This document shows, in pieces, positions 1 through 7,483 of a DNA stretch of 62,350 nt. Location: NCBI GenBank assembly GCA_030145325.1, contig JAQYVW010000011.1, positions 1-62,350 of the forward strand, in the 5' to 3' direction. Position 1 is the first letter of the stretch. The number at the start of each line of letters is the position of its first letter. The notes under the pieces are model-generated. The model ran no database searches. It saw only the letters and a program-made list of their open reading frames with translations, and was not told where the DNA came from. The stretch is from Desulfurivibrionaceae bacterium (GTDB lineage: Bacteria > Desulfobacterota > Desulfobulbia > Desulfobulbales > UBA5123). A program made the translations under genes and the position numbers.

Positions 1-336
1 CTGGCCGCCGTCGCCGTCCCCTGGTTCCAGTTCCTCCTCAATCTCGACGATGTCAGCGTCGTCGATTTCTTCCAGATTTTCCCCCTGGCCGCCGTCGCCG
101 TCCCCTGGTTCCAGTTCCTCCTCAATCTCGACGATGTCAGCGTCGTCGATTTCTTCCAGATTTTCCCCCTGGCCGCCGTCGCCGTCCCCTGGTTCCAGTT
201 CCTCCTCAATCTCGACGATGTCAGTGTCGTCGATTTCTTCCAGCTCCTCCCCCTGTCCACCGTCGCCGTCACTTGGTTCTATTTCCTCATCAATCTCGAC
301 GATGTCAGCATAATCATCCTCTTCCAGGATTTGTAG
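1..336. repeat. 84-bp tandem repeat encoding a 28-residue acidic unit
   Basis: Unit starts are at 1, 85, 169 and 253, exactly 84 bp apart. The first three units are nearly identical; the fourth (253-336) is diverged. The period is a multiple of three, so copy-number change keeps the host frame open. The array continues past the left edge, so total copy number is unknown. Confidence 0.95.
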
Positions 337-1056
337 GTCGTCGTCCTCGGTAATTTCAATGATCTCTGCGTCATCTATTGCTTCAAGCTCGGTTTCGTCT
401 TCTTCTTCACCAGGCAGCTTATCCTCCAAGACCTCTTCGGTAACAATGTCTTCGTTTTCTGCCGTGATTTTAATAGTCTCAGTTTCTTCTGCTTCCGTGC
501 CCGTGCCTTCGCCTAAGGGGGAGACAGGTACTTCTGCGCCGGAGTCGGCAACGGTTTTCATCAGTTGCTGAGTCTCATCCAGCTTTTCCAGGAGACTTTT
601 TACATTGTCAATGTTGTTATCTTTGCCCATTTCAGAGAGTAACTCTTTGAATGAGTTCAGCATCTCATGCATGGAGTGAATAGAATCAGTGGATATACCC
701 AGTTGTTTGATAAGCTGGTCTTTTTGTTCTTCGGCAATGGTAAAGGTGTTGTCCCGGCTGATGATAATACCGTCCGGGTTTTTTTCTTTTTTGATTAGCT
801 CTTTAAGGCTTTTGTTCACTGAGGATTTGAGGCCACTTAAGTTCTTGCGTTTGTTTTGTATCTCTTTGGGGTCGTCAACTTGCCAGATCTTCTGGATAAG
901 GTCTTCTGTGGAGATGGCGGAGATGGTGTTTAGGCTCTCCGGGGTAGAAAAGTAGCGGCGGATCTCGGTGATGAGTCGGGCTTTGAGGGTGCCTTCTTTC
1001 AGGTTAAGGTTGGTGATGGCCGTGTCAATGTTTTGTAGTGTTCCTAGAAACGGCAT
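1..1056 (-). CDS. Acidic tandem-repeat protein of unknown function (C-terminus beyond window)
   Basis: An open reading frame enters from the left edge and starts at an ATG at 1056-1054, with GGAG about 7 nt upstream on the minus strand. All 352 codons read without a stop, so the 3' end is missing. The first ~170 residues are charged and helical-looking, beginning MPFLGTLQNIDTAI, with no family I recognise. From about residue 180 the protein becomes extremely rich in Glu and Asp. From about residue 240 it consists of 28-residue repeats with the pattern EPGDGDGGQGE-LEEIDDADIVEIEEEL. No signal peptide or membrane segment is visible, so a cytoplasmic acidic scaffold or cation-binding role is possible but speculative. 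The serine-rich forward-strand frames over this region are shadows of the acidic repeats. Confidence 0.8.
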   Translation of the reverse strand, partial: MPFLGTLQNIDTAITNLNLKEGTLKARLITEIRRYFSTPESLNTISAISTEDLIQKIWQVDDPKEIQNKRKNLSGLKSSVNKSLKELIKKEKNPDGIIISRDNTFTIAEEQKDQLIKQLGISTDSIHSMHEMLNSFKELLSEMGKDNNIDNVKSLLEKLDETQQLMKTVADSGAEVPVSPLGEGTGTEAEETETIKITAENEDIVTEEVLEDKLPGEEEDETELEAIDDAEIIEITEDDDLQILEEDDYADIVEIDEEIEPSDGDGGQGEELEEIDDTDIVEIEEELEPGDGDGGQGENLEEIDDADIVEIEEELEPGDGDGGQGENLEEIDDADIVEIEEELEPGDGDGGQ

Positions 1057-1383
1057 GTTCTGGCTCCAGTCTGGTCGGTTAAGAGGGTGATTGTGATTAC
1101 CATGGGGAAAAAGTTAGCATCCCATCTCTGTTATCGTGTTGCAAGGGTATTTTCTGTAATAAAAATCAGGTGTTCCTTGGTTTTTTCGGGTTGGTGGTGC
1201 TACATTGCTCTTTTCTTTTGATAATGGCTTCTCTTCGATTAGTATGGCAGGTGGTTTGTTGAAAACGTCCCAACCTTAAGTTTTTGTTCTTTTAGAAAGG
1301 TGTCTGTGGGGAGGCGAACTTGTTGCCAAGGGTGGGTTCTGTTACATGTCGATTGATAACTATTTTCTCTGCGGAGATTGTTG
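1057..1383. other. Divergent intergenic region
   Basis: This 327-bp gap separates the leftward repeat protein from the rightward topoisomerase-like gene and must hold both promoters. It is T-rich. I see no convincing -35/-10 pair, structured RNA or repeat. The only clear signal is GGAG at 1373-1376, which supports translation from the ATG at 1384. Confidence 0.4.
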
Positions 1384-3990
1384 ATGGGTAGAATGCTTGT
1401 TGTTATTGATACGGAAGATAAGGTTGCCGCTTTGCAGAGTCAGTTTGACGGTGATGCTGAGGTGTTTGTTGTTGCTGCGCCGCCGTTGAAGGTTTCTTTA
1501 AAGCTGTCAGAGCCAGGGCAACAGTTTGCTAATGGCAAGTTTTCATTTTCTTTTGCTCCTCTGGATTCCAGCAAGCCGTTGCTGGCGAAATTGCGGCAGT
1601 ATGCTGGTGGTGATATTTATCTGGCCTTTGCTCGCGAACCGCGCGGCGAATTCATGAGCTGGCTGGTCGCCAAAGCGATGGAGATTGTCTCTCCCGGATC
1701 CTCGCCACCTCGACGTCTTCATCTTCTTGCTTTGCATGATGAAGAATTGCGAGAGTCATTTCGTTTGGTTGAGCCGATCCATGTTGATCGTGCCATCGGT
1801 TATCATAGTCGGGCGGTGTTTGATGTGGCGCTAAGTAAGCATATTAATCGCCTTCTTGGTACTAGAACTGGTCCGGCCGGGGTGCCTCTCTCCACCTCTT
1901 GTTTGACAATACTTCTTTTGCTGGCTGAACGGGAAGCGGAAGTTAAAGCTAATGCTTCACGCCCAAAACAGCGACTCCGGGTGAAATTTGCGGCTGGGGG
2001 TGAAGTTTTTGCGGCTTTTCTTGCCTATTCTTTCGGGGTCACTGATGATGGCAGCCTTCACAGTGTAGAGGATGTGGAGGGAGTCAGGCAGCTTTTGCGC
2101 AATGTTGATTTTGTGGTCAGTAAGATTGAAAAGAGTCCGTCGACCATTGAATCGCCGACTCCGTATCGCCTTGTGGACCTTCTTGAGGAGGCCTTTGTTG
2201 TTCATGGTATTTCTGTGGGGAAAACCATGATTGGTGTGCAGCGGTTGTTTGATGGTGTTGAGGTTGATGGTTGCAGTACAGGGCTTATTACTAACTATGC
2301 GGTCGTCGATATCCCAACCTCGGTGACGGTTGAGAATATACGTGGCGAGGTGGAGCGACAGTTTGGCGTTGAGGCATTGTTGTCGGATGGGGCGGTGGCG
2401 GTGGGGGAGGGGTTTCTGTTGCCGACCAGGCCTGATGTTGAGGCAAAACAATTGGCCGGTTTCTTTGATGAGGAAGAGTGTCTTATTTACGGCTTGATTC
2501 GTGATCGGGCTTTGGCAAGTCAGATGCGGGTTGCTGAAGGTGAGACCGTTGAGGTGGAAATACAAGCTGGCGAGCATTGTTTTTTTAAAGCGCAGGGTCA
2601 TGATATTACCGTGCCAGGGCATTTGGCAGTTTTTCAGGGCTTACGTGGCCGGAACCTTCTTGAGCCGAGTCCTTTGGTCAAGTTGCGAGATGGCCAGTCG
2701 TTGGTTGTTGAGCAGATCGTGCCAGAGCCTGCCGAAAGTGAACTGGCCCGTTTTTATACCATGGAGACTCTTTTTGTTGATATGGCTGATTTCTCCATTG
2801 AGGCTGAGCCTGTAGCCGTTGCCTTGCTGCATCAATTGGTGGCCGGTGGTTATGTTGAGGTTCTTGCCAGTGGGGAATTACGTTGTCTTGGGAATGCCAA
2901 TAAGGTTGCCTCGACCATTGGCCGGGCATTTCCAACCATGCGCGGGATCAATCTTTCGGCCTATCTTGAACAAACTGTAGGGGAAGTGTTAAGCGGCCGC
3001 AAGGCATTGGATGTCGCTTTGCGACAATTTGATCAGACCATGGTGATGAAAGGGAATGTTCTGCATAAGGTTTCTGTTTCGTCTCAATTGCAGGCACGGC
3101 TTCGCAAGCGAAAGCCTCAAGGTGTTATTAAGAGCGGGCCTGCTCCGTCGCGTCCCAAGGTTGCTAACTCGGTTGTTTCTGAGCCGCAACCATTGGCGGA
3201 GGAGAAAGTAGAGGTTAAGGACGAGCCTTTGGGGGATATGGCAGGGGCTTCTGAAGTGGAACCGGTTGTGGCGGCGGAGGATGTTGCTACGTCGGAGGTT
3301 GTTGCTAGTGAGATATTGGCAGAAACCGAAAATGAAGCTCAAGACGTTGAGGTTGCCCCGGAAGACCTGCCGCTGGTAGGGGGTGAGGGGCCGGTTCAGG
3401 AAGAAGTTGTTGATGATCCTGTTCCTGTTGAAGCCGAATCTTCCCTTGTCGATAAGGTTGTTGGTGGTTTAGGGGAGAATCTGGTTTCCGCTCCTGAGCC
3501 CGTAACTGAAGTCGTAGCGCCAGAGGTTGTGGAGGTTTTTGATGAGGCTCCTGTTGCCCCCCTTGGCGAGCCGTCCCCACCTTTACCGGTGGTTGGGGAG
3601 AATGAAAGAGAAAGTGGCATAGAGTGTCCGGTCTGCCGTAAGGGGCGAATTCTGCACAAAAAGACTCCCATCGGTAAACCTTTTTACGTTTGTCCTCGGG
3701 AAGAATGTGAATTTATGGCTTGGGCGGAACCGCATCCGCTCCCGTGTCAGGTGTGTGGGTCTCCCTTTCTGGTTGAAAAGAAGGATTTGCATGGGCACCT
3801 CTTTTTGCGTTGTGCCAAGGCCGGTTGTACTTACCGGCAACCCATGCCTGGTGATGATGGTACGGCCCTGCTGGCCGCCGAGCAGGAAGGGGTTAAGAAG
3901 AAAAAAAAGGTTCTGGTGCGGCGGGTGGCCAAGGGTGCCGGTAAGGGAGCCGGGGCAAAAAAAAGGGTGCTGGTGCGGCGGCGCAAGTGA
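1384..3990 (+). CDS. Degenerate type IA DNA topoisomerase homologue (probable pseudo-enzyme)
   Basis: The 868-residue protein follows the TopA domain order. It has a TOPRIM-like start (MLVVIDTEDK), a segment DIYLAFAREPRGEFMSWL at the place of the TopA motif YLATDPDREGEAIAWHL, the clasp-like SVGKTMIGVQRLFDGVEVDG, and ASQMRVAEGETVEVEI followed by VPGHLAVF. The metal-binding DxDxxxE is gone, and the catalytic LITYMRTDS is replaced by LITNYAVVDIPTS, so Asn stands where the active-site Tyr is expected. After an acidic linker of ~160 residues come two TopA-type four-cysteine zinc ribbons (CPVCRKG... and CQVCGSP...) and a Lys/Arg tail with two KVLVRR/RVLVRR repeats. It may still bind DNA, but strand cleavage looks impossible. 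ATG 1384 is chosen over the upstream TTG because GGAG lies 7 nt before it. Confidence 0.8.
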   Translation: MGRMLVVIDTEDKVAALQSQFDGDAEVFVVAAPPLKVSLKLSEPGQQFANGKFSFSFAPLDSSKPLLAKLRQYAGGDIYLAFAREPRGEFMSWLVAKAMEIVSPGSSPPRRLHLLALHDEELRESFRLVEPIHVDRAIGYHSRAVFDVALSKHINRLLGTRTGPAGVPLSTSCLTILLLLAEREAEVKANASRPKQRLRVKFAAGGEVFAAFLAYSFGVTDDGSLHSVEDVEGVRQLLRNVDFVVSKIEKSPSTIESPTPYRLVDLLEEAFVVHGISVGKTMIGVQRLFDGVEVDGCSTGLITNYAVVDIPTSVTVENIRGEVERQFGVEALLSDGAVAVGEGFLLPTRPDVEAKQLAGFFDEEECLIYGLIRDRALASQMRVAEGETVEVEIQAGEHCFFKAQGHDITVPGHLAVFQGLRGRNLLEPSPLVKLRDGQSLVVEQIVPEPAESELARFYTMETLFVDMADFSIEAEPVAVALLHQLVAGGYVEVLASGELRCLGNANKVASTIGRAFPTMRGINLSAYLEQTVGEVLSGRKALDVALRQFDQTMVMKGNVLHKVSVSSQLQARLRKRKPQGVIKSGPAPSRPKVANSVVSEPQPLAEEKVEVKDEPLGDMAGASEVEPVVAAEDVATSEVVASEILAETENEAQDVEVAPEDLPLVGGEGPVQEEVVDDPVPVEAESSLVDKVVGGLGENLVSAPEPVTEVVAPEVVEVFDEAPVAPLGEPSPPLPVVGENERESGIECPVCRKGRILHKKTPIGKPFYVCPREECEFMAWAEPHPLPCQVCGSPFLVEKKDLHGHLFLRCAKAGCTYRQPMPGDDGTALLAAEQEGVKKKKKVLVRRVAKGAGKGAGAKKRVLVRRRK

Positions 3991-4005
3991 GCCTAGGGGG
4001 TAGCC

Positions 4006-4171
4006 AGTGTCTGTCCATAAATGGTCTTTTCGGAGTCTCACAGGTTCGCTACCTGCCCGATCTCTGTGTTATGTTCAAAAAATAATGCTCGGAATATCAG
4101 ACATATGTCTGCGCTTATTTTTTTCGCATGCCTAGATCTCGAACAAAAATCCTCGTTTATGGACAGACACT
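4006..4171. mobile_element. MITE-like inverted-repeat element, copy 1 (166 bp)
   Basis: The ends are 16-bp perfect inverted repeats, AGTGTCTGTCCATAAA on the left and its complement on the right. Internal sequence can fold: an A-run/GC arm near 4078-4091 pairs with GCTTATTTTTTT near 4118. Flanks are AGCC (4002-4005) and ACCC (4172-4175), a 4-bp near-match consistent with a decayed target duplication. No transposase is encoded. Related copies lie at 31416 and 36100. The right end supplies the TAG stop of the minus-strand nuclease gene. Confidence 0.85.
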
Positions 4172-5042
4172 ACCCAGGGAGTTTTTCCATGTAGGTCAGA
4201 AGTTCTTTGGCCAGTTCGCGGCTGTCGATGAGCAGCGAGGTCTCGTGGTTGTATCTTAGGGCCGAGTGGGTCAGGTTGTGGCTACCCAATAGGCAGAGGT
4301 GTTGATCGATGACCACCAGTTTTGCGTGGGTGGTTTTTTTGCTATCGTCAAAGGCGACATTTATGCCGTTTTTCCTCAGTAAGGATGCGGTGTGTTGGTT
4401 TTCCTTGTTGAGGTTATGGTCGTAGCCGGATTTTTCCAAGATGACTTGTACCCTCACTCCCCGGTGGCGCGCGTTTGCCAGTTCTTGGAGGATGAGGCGT
4501 GGGCGATTCTTTTTTGCACTGCTTGTCCTGAAGACGAACATCACGATATCAATTCTTTTCTTGGCGGTGCGAATCAATTGCCTGATGGTTTCGTAATATT
4601 TTTCATCAACCAATAATTGGACTTCACCCGGATGGGTGAGGATTAATGAGCGAGTCTGTAAGGTCTTGTTGCCGGTTGTGGTCGCTATTTGTTGCCCATT
4701 TGCTGTCTTGCTGTCGTTGTGCAGGGTGTGCGGGCCGGAAAGTTTCAGGTAGGGGAGGATGGCCTGGTAGGTGCTGGGGCCTACGGCGGTGCTTTGTTGG
4801 AGTTCGGAAAGGTTTTGCAAAGATCCTTTTCGGCGCCAATTGATAATGGCCCGCGCTTTAGTTTTGCCGATAAAGGGAAGTTGTTGGAGTTCTTTGGCGG
4901 TGGCGGTGTTGATGTTGAGCTGTCCTTGCAGGGCGAAGGCAGGCAAGGCTGTGGATAAAAAAAGCAGGGCCAGCAACAGCCGGGCGGCGAGATAAGGGAA
5001 GCCGGATGGCTGGTTGTTGGCCCTGTTTCGGATTGAACTCAT
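4170..5042 (-). CDS. Secreted helix-hairpin-helix / phospholipase D-type nuclease
   Basis: A 290-residue protein with a hydrophobic N-terminal segment (residues ~17-38, LLLALLFLSTALPAFA) that looks like a signal peptide. Next is a ComEA-type helix-hairpin-helix DNA-binding unit (LNINTATAKELQQLPFIGKTKARAII). The C-terminal half is a PLD domain with one HKD motif, HAKLVVID, followed by GSHNLTHSAL. One HKD per chain fits the Nuc-type endonucleases, which act as dimers. Export plus DNA binding suggests extracellular or periplasmic DNA degradation or uptake; this is inference. GGAG precedes the ATG. The last codon and TAG stop lie at the end of MITE copy 1, so the native C-terminus may have been changed by that insertion. 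Confidence 0.85.
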   Translation of the reverse strand: MSSIRNRANNQPSGFPYLAARLLLALLFLSTALPAFALQGQLNINTATAKELQQLPFIGKTKARAIINWRRKGSLQNLSELQQSTAVGPSTYQAILPYLKLSGPHTLHNDSKTANGQQIATTTGNKTLQTRSLILTHPGEVQLLVDEKYYETIRQLIRTAKKRIDIVMFVFRTSSAKKNRPRLILQELANARHRGVRVQVILEKSGYDHNLNKENQHTASLLRKNGINVAFDDSKKTTHAKLVVIDQHLCLLGSHNLTHSALRYNHETSLLIDSRELAKELLTYMEKLPG

Positions 5043-5134
5043 TGTTCTGGCTCTCCTGTTTGGTTTGATTGTCTATTGCAAGGGAAGCAATGTTGAATCT
5101 AACCAGACTATGGAGCGTTGCGCCAGGAAATTAT

Positions 5135-6862
5135 TTAACTCTGCGGCCACCAGTTTACCCCCAGGCGACGGATAATGTTGAAGCCACCACCCAGAACCAG
5201 GGTGTTCCGGTAGCCAACACTGTCTAGGAAGGTCTGGATTTCGTAAGAGCGGGTGCCAGCGTCACAGATGATCAGCATGGTCTTGTCCTTGGGTAGATCC
5301 TGATAGCGGCGGCGGATATCGATGTAGGGGGTGGAGATCCACTTTTCCTGATATTTATTGACGAAAGGTTCCGTCTCCTTGGGGTGGCGGATATCCAGGG
5401 CCAGCCAATCCTCGTGGCTGGAGAAATCGTCCATCCAGTTGAGAAAATCCTCAACGGAAATATAGCGCAATCTTTCCGCCGCTAGGTTGTCAGCGACGTT
5501 GCCGGCGGCGTTTAAGGCGTCCAGGGCGGTGGCAAACGGCGGCGCGTAGGCCATTTCCAGTTGGCTGATGTCGTCAATGGTGCCACCCTTGGCAATGATC
5601 CCGGCGGCGGCGTCGATCCTGGCCAGTACTGCGTCGTTGGCCGGGCCGAAACCTTGCACGCCTAAGACCCTGCGGGTTGTCTTGTCGAAGACCAGCCGCA
5701 GGGGGATGATTGCCTGGGTGGGGAAGAAATGAGCCCGGTCGGACTGGGCGGTAATGACGGCGTCGGCATCAAATCCTTCGGCCCGCGCGGAGTCGAGGCT
5801 CAGGCCGGTGGCGCCGATGCAGCGTTCAAAGGCCTTCATCACGAAACTGCCTACCCATCCTTTATAGGTGGTGGGGATACCGGCCAGGTTGTCGCCGACG
5901 ATTCTTCCTTCCCGGTTGGCAAGGGAGCCCATGGGGGCGATGGAGCCCTTACCGGTAAGAATGTTTTTAACTTCAATGCAGTCGCCAGCAGCGTAGATGT
6001 TGGGATCCGAAGTCTGTAGACGATCATTAACCATGATGTTGCCCGTCTGCGAGACGGCGAGTCCTGCCTCAACCGCCAGTTCGCTGCGGGCTCGGACGCC
6101 TGCCGCCATAATGACCAGGTCAGCGTCAAGGGAGCGGTTGGGGGTGACCACCCGGCAGACCTTGCCGTCATCATCAGCTTCGATGGCGGATGCTCCCTCG
6201 CCGGTAAAAACGGCAACCCCTTGTTCGCGGAGATGAGCTTCCAGCATCATCGCGAAGGGGCGATCAATCAGCCGCGGCATCAGTTGTGGCATGAATTCAA
6301 TAATGGTGGTTTCAAGACCCCAGAGGTCAGTGAAGGCCTCGGCCATTTCAATGCCGATGGCGCCGCCGCCGATGACCACCGCCTTGCTCACTTTCCCTTT
6401 GGCGATGCGATCCTTGATGTCGATTGCTTTGTGCAGGTCGCTGACCGTGAAGACTCCATCCAGGTCAGCACCGGCAATGGGCAGGATGTTGGGGCGGCTA
6501 CCGGTGGCGATAACCAGCTGATCGTAGGGGACTTCATCCTTGCCGCCGGTGGTAAGGATCTCCACCGTCACCGTTTTTTTGGTGCGGTCGATGGCCAGGG
6601 CACGGGTGTTGGCACGGACGTTGACCCCTTTGGCGTTGAGGAAGAATGATTCGTCGCGGGTCATATGGAAACTGGTGTTGCGGAGTTCTTTTTCGTCGGA
6701 GACATCGCCGGAAACATAGTAAGGGATGCCGCAGCCGCCGTAAGAAATCAGGCTGTCTTGATCGATGATGGTGACTTCCGCCTCTGGTAATAACCGTTTG
6801 ACGCGACACGCAGTTTTGGGGCCGGCGGCAACTCCGCCGATGATCACAATTTTTTTGGACAT
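5135..6862 (-). CDS. CoA-disulfide/persulfide reductase with C-terminal rhodanese domain
   Basis: A 575-residue flavoprotein of the pyridine nucleotide-disulfide oxidoreductase class. The N-terminus has the FAD-binding IVIIGGVAAGPKTA and the single active-site cysteine motif SYGGCGIPY (Cys44) typical of CoA-disulfide reductases. An NAD(P)H-binding GGGAIGIEMAEAF follows, then the second FAD motif with IYAAGDC. The C-terminal ~100 residues form a rhodanese domain with active loop CDAGTRS (Cys about residue 533). Fusions of this kind (Npsr/CoADR-RHD) reduce CoA persulfides or polysulfide in sulfur-reducing bacteria. The gene is divergent from dsrAB, which supports a sulfur-metabolism role. AAGGTGAG precedes the ATG. 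Confidence 0.9.
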   Translation of the reverse strand: MSKKIVIIGGVAAGPKTACRVKRLLPEAEVTIIDQDSLISYGGCGIPYYVSGDVSDEKELRNTSFHMTRDESFFLNAKGVNVRANTRALAIDRTKKTVTVEILTTGGKDEVPYDQLVIATGSRPNILPIAGADLDGVFTVSDLHKAIDIKDRIAKGKVSKAVVIGGGAIGIEMAEAFTDLWGLETTIIEFMPQLMPRLIDRPFAMMLEAHLREQGVAVFTGEGASAIEADDDGKVCRVVTPNRSLDADLVIMAAGVRARSELAVEAGLAVSQTGNIMVNDRLQTSDPNIYAAGDCIEVKNILTGKGSIAPMGSLANREGRIVGDNLAGIPTTYKGWVGSFVMKAFERCIGATGLSLDSARAEGFDADAVITAQSDRAHFFPTQAIIPLRLVFDKTTRRVLGVQGFGPANDAVLARIDAAAGIIAKGGTIDDISQLEMAYAPPFATALDALNAAGNVADNLAAERLRYISVEDFLNWMDDFSSHEDWLALDIRHPKETEPFVNKYQEKWISTPYIDIRRRYQDLPKDKTMLIICDAGTRSYEIQTFLDSVGYRNTLVLGGGFNIIRRLGVNWWPQS

Positions 6863-6903
6863 GGCTCACCTTCGCTTTCAATAAAGATATTGGAATATGA
6901 TCA

Positions 6904-6981
6904 AGCCGCCTTGAAGAACGGGATGATGGACTGTTGGTAAATCCATCAAAAAATCGTAAAAACGACGTTTTTCAGGCGGCT
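6904..6981. promoter_or_regulatory. Inverted repeat in the region upstream of dsrAB
   Basis: AGCCGCCTTGAA at 6904-6915 pairs with TTCAGGCGGCT at 6971-6981, with a one-base bulge. A small palindrome AAAAACGACGTTTTT lies inside near 6958-6972. It is positioned between the divergent CoADR and dsrA genes and could be a leader hairpin or an operator. Function is not shown by sequence alone. Confidence 0.5.
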
Positions 6982-7000
6982 CGGAGTAGCGAATGATCAA

Positions 7001-7084
7001 TTTTGCTATCAGCGTAGATGTTATTTCTGCCAACGCATCAATTGTCTATATGGTTGGTGCGGATTGGGTAGGCTGATAGCAAAA
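7001..7084. promoter_or_regulatory. 13-bp perfect inverted repeat upstream of dsrAB
   Basis: TTTTGCTATCAGC (7001-7013) and GCTGATAGCAAAA (7072-7084) are exact complements separated by 58 bp. Together with the 6904-6981 repeat this makes two adjacent large hairpins in a 621-bp non-coding gap. Either an RNA element or a degenerate mobile element would fit. The rest of the gap (7085-7300) contains a G/C-rich stretch around 7187-7290 with no gene I can support. Confidence 0.5.
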
Positions 7085-7308
7085 ATATCAACCTATCGCG
7101 GAATGTGAAGCGTGTCAAATTATTCAAGGATAAGCTTAAGTTTATTGCTTAACACGGTCTTAAAAAAGAAAAACTTTTCCGGTTGGGATAAGCTGCTACA
7201 GCGGCAGTAGGCGGGTGGGCGGCGGTTGTCACCCATCGCGGGATTTGTTGAAGTAGGAAAGGCGCAGTCGCCAAGGGGCGGCATGTGAAAAGGGAGGAAG
7301 TTTTTTTG

Positions 7309-7335
7309 TTGACAAAGAGCTGATGGCTGTACTAA
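7309..7335 (+). promoter_or_regulatory. Candidate sigma-70 promoter for dsrABD
   Basis: TTGACA at 7309-7314 is followed after 15 bp by TACTAA at 7330-7335. The spacing is short, but the hexamers are good. It would give a leader of about 140 nt before dsrA, whose ribosome site AAGGAGG is at 7470-7476. Confidence 0.45.
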
Positions 7336-7483
7336 GTTCACCTATCTGAATGACCATTCACATTGTAGGATTCCTCACTCTGGTGGTCAGTTTGTTGCCA
7401 AAAATATGAATTTGGGTGGCAAACAGGCAAACGGGGTGATCGTGGTTTGTTTATCATTAATTACCGCTTAAGGAGGAAAAGAA

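Noticed and set aside
1-336. Tandem repeats as a CRISPR array
   Set aside because: Units are contiguous without unique spacers and lie inside a coding frame.
50-571. Serine/proline-rich forward frames
   Set aside because: They are complements of the acidic Glu/Asp repeats of the minus-strand gene.
7120-7341. 73-codon minus-strand frame upstream of dsrA
   Set aside because: No ribosome site, overlaps the likely dsr promoter, composition not coding-like.
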